DNA of 64,000 bases from CAVUPF01 sp963743285 (GTDB lineage: Bacteria; Actinomycetota; Thermoleophilia; Solirubrobacterales; 70-9): NCBI GenBank assembly GCA_963743285.1, contig CAVUPF010000001.1, positions 248,001-312,000 of the forward strand. Direction: 5' to 3'. Both the position numbers and the translations under genes were made by a program. Below, piece after piece: positions 63,257 to 64,000 of this stretch. The notes beneath the pieces were generated by a model. It did no database searches, was not told where the DNA came from, and saw only the letters and a program-made list of their open reading frames with translations. The first letter of the stretch is position 1; each line of letters begins with the position of its first letter.

Positions 63257-64000
63257 ATGTGCGACGTGCGCCAAGGCCTGTGGACCAGGTTGCCCGTACG
63301 TGTGGAGCTTGCTGCCCCCGTCGCACTGCTGCTCGCGGGGCTCACGTTTGGGCTGTGCGCGTCGGCGGCCCTGGCGGATGAAACGAGGACGATCAACTTC
63401 GAGACGCCGGTCATCCCGGGCACAGCCTCGCCCGAACGTGGGCCCGCGGTGAGCAGCCAGTATCTCTCTGAAGGCGTCGAATTCCTTCCGCCGTCCTCAA
63501 GCCCGGTCAAGCACCCGCTCGGGTTCGCCGAAGCGGAGTTCGAAGAGCTCTACCTGTATCGCGACGAGGCGAATGCCCACTCCGGAAAGCAGGTGCTGTG
63601 GGGCTACGCCGGAGATGAGTTCGAGGGATGCTCTGCAGGCTACGCCCAGATCTTCGGGCGACTGAGCACCGAAACGACCCAACTCGAACTGTATGCCGGC
63701 GCCCAGGGGGGCGCGCCGGTCGAGCTTGCCGGCTACAACGCCAAAGGCGAAGTCGTGGCGCATGCCACCGCCGAACTGGAAACCAAGGACACCACGCTCC
63801 TACAGATCAAATCCTCCCCAGCGGACATCGCCTACTTCTCGCTGGCCATCACCGACGGGGGACCCTGCTCGACGCCGGCGCTGGAGCTGGATGACCTCAG
63901 CTTCGTCGTGCCGGCCGCGCCGCCGCCGCCCGCGATCGTGCTGGAGCAGAGTGTGCTGCCCAGCGGGCCCGCCGGCGCGCAGGGGACCAGCGCGAGCTGG
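63257..64000 (+). CDS. secreted protein, runs off right edge
   Basis: ATG 63257 opens a frame that is unbroken to the window end (248 codons). The N-terminus has a positive stretch, a hydrophobic core (APVALLLAGLTFGLCASAALA) and a likely signal-peptidase site after ASAALA. The mature part begins DETRTINFETP and contains YLSEGVEFLP, GYAGDEFEGCSAGY and LELDDLSFVVP, an arrangement like lectin/carbohydrate-binding-type beta domains of extracellular proteins. A Pro-rich linker follows. The C-terminus is not visible. Confidence 0.75.
   Translation, partial: MCDVRQGLWTRLPVRVELAAPVALLLAGLTFGLCASAALADETRTINFETPVIPGTASPERGPAVSSQYLSEGVEFLPPSSSPVKHPLGFAEAEFEELYLYRDEANAHSGKQVLWGYAGDEFEGCSAGYAQIFGRLSTETTQLELYAGAQGGAPVELAGYNAKGEVVAHATAELETKDTTLLQIKSSPADIAYFSLAITDGGPCSTPALELDDLSFVVPAAPPPPAIVLEQSVLPSGPAGAQGTSASW

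Overview
The window is a very GC-rich stretch with frequent GTG/TTG starts and many 4-bp ATGA/GTGA stop-start overlaps. The gene order (rsmI-metG-TatD-rsmA-ispE, then glmU-prs-rplY-pth-mfd-PPIase-eno-FtsB-like) and an initiator tRNA with a C1.U72 mismatch fit a high-GC actinobacterium. The class Thermoleophilia/Solirubrobacterales is my inference from protein style, not something the sequence proves.

Positions 1-41,200 are ordinary core chromosome: two aminoacyl-tRNA synthetases (GlyRS, MetRS), rRNA modification (RsmI, RsmA), isoprenoid and cell-wall precursor enzymes (IspE, GlmU), PRPP synthase, L25, Pth, Mfd, a parvulin foldase, enolase, an FtsB/DivIC-like protein, aldolase, an R2-like diiron protein, an ECF-type sigma factor with a fused zinc-finger/membrane tail, a TPP enzyme and Ppx/GppA. 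tRNA-Gln(UUG), tRNA-Leu(UAA) and tRNA-fMet lie here. Four core genes (ispE, a DedA-PAP2 fusion, a DUF6159-like membrane protein and mfd) carry single-base frameshifts that look mostly like one-base insertions.

Positions 41,200-45,540 are accessory. They hold a strong hairpin terminator after tRNA-fMet, the 3' part of a tRNA-Arg-like gene, a complete IS21-family element with a 6-bp target duplication, an IS66-type transposase remnant beside it, and a coiled-coil membrane protein.

Positions 45,574-62,840 are a tRNA-Ser(CGA) genomic island of about 17.3 kb, bounded by an intact tRNA-Ser and a 3'-half copy that begins at the anticodon loop. It carries a tyrosine integrase, an excisionase-like HTH protein, and what looks like a defence cargo: (1) a TrlF-like PHP/SMC-type ATPase; (2) an orphan zinc-finger DNA methyltransferase; (3) a three-gene operon of MmeI-like N6-adenine methyltransferase, SF2 helicase and GIY-YIG (T5orf172-like) nuclease, followed by a possible PD-(D/E)XK protein; (4) a divergent pair of a PD-(D/E)XK nuclease-like protein and a UvrD-like helicase. 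The three-gene operon is broken by dozens of frameshifts while its neighbours are intact. This is either a local consensus-quality failure or very recent decay. After the island, a secreted protein gene runs off the right edge.

No CRISPR array, rRNA or replication origin was seen.
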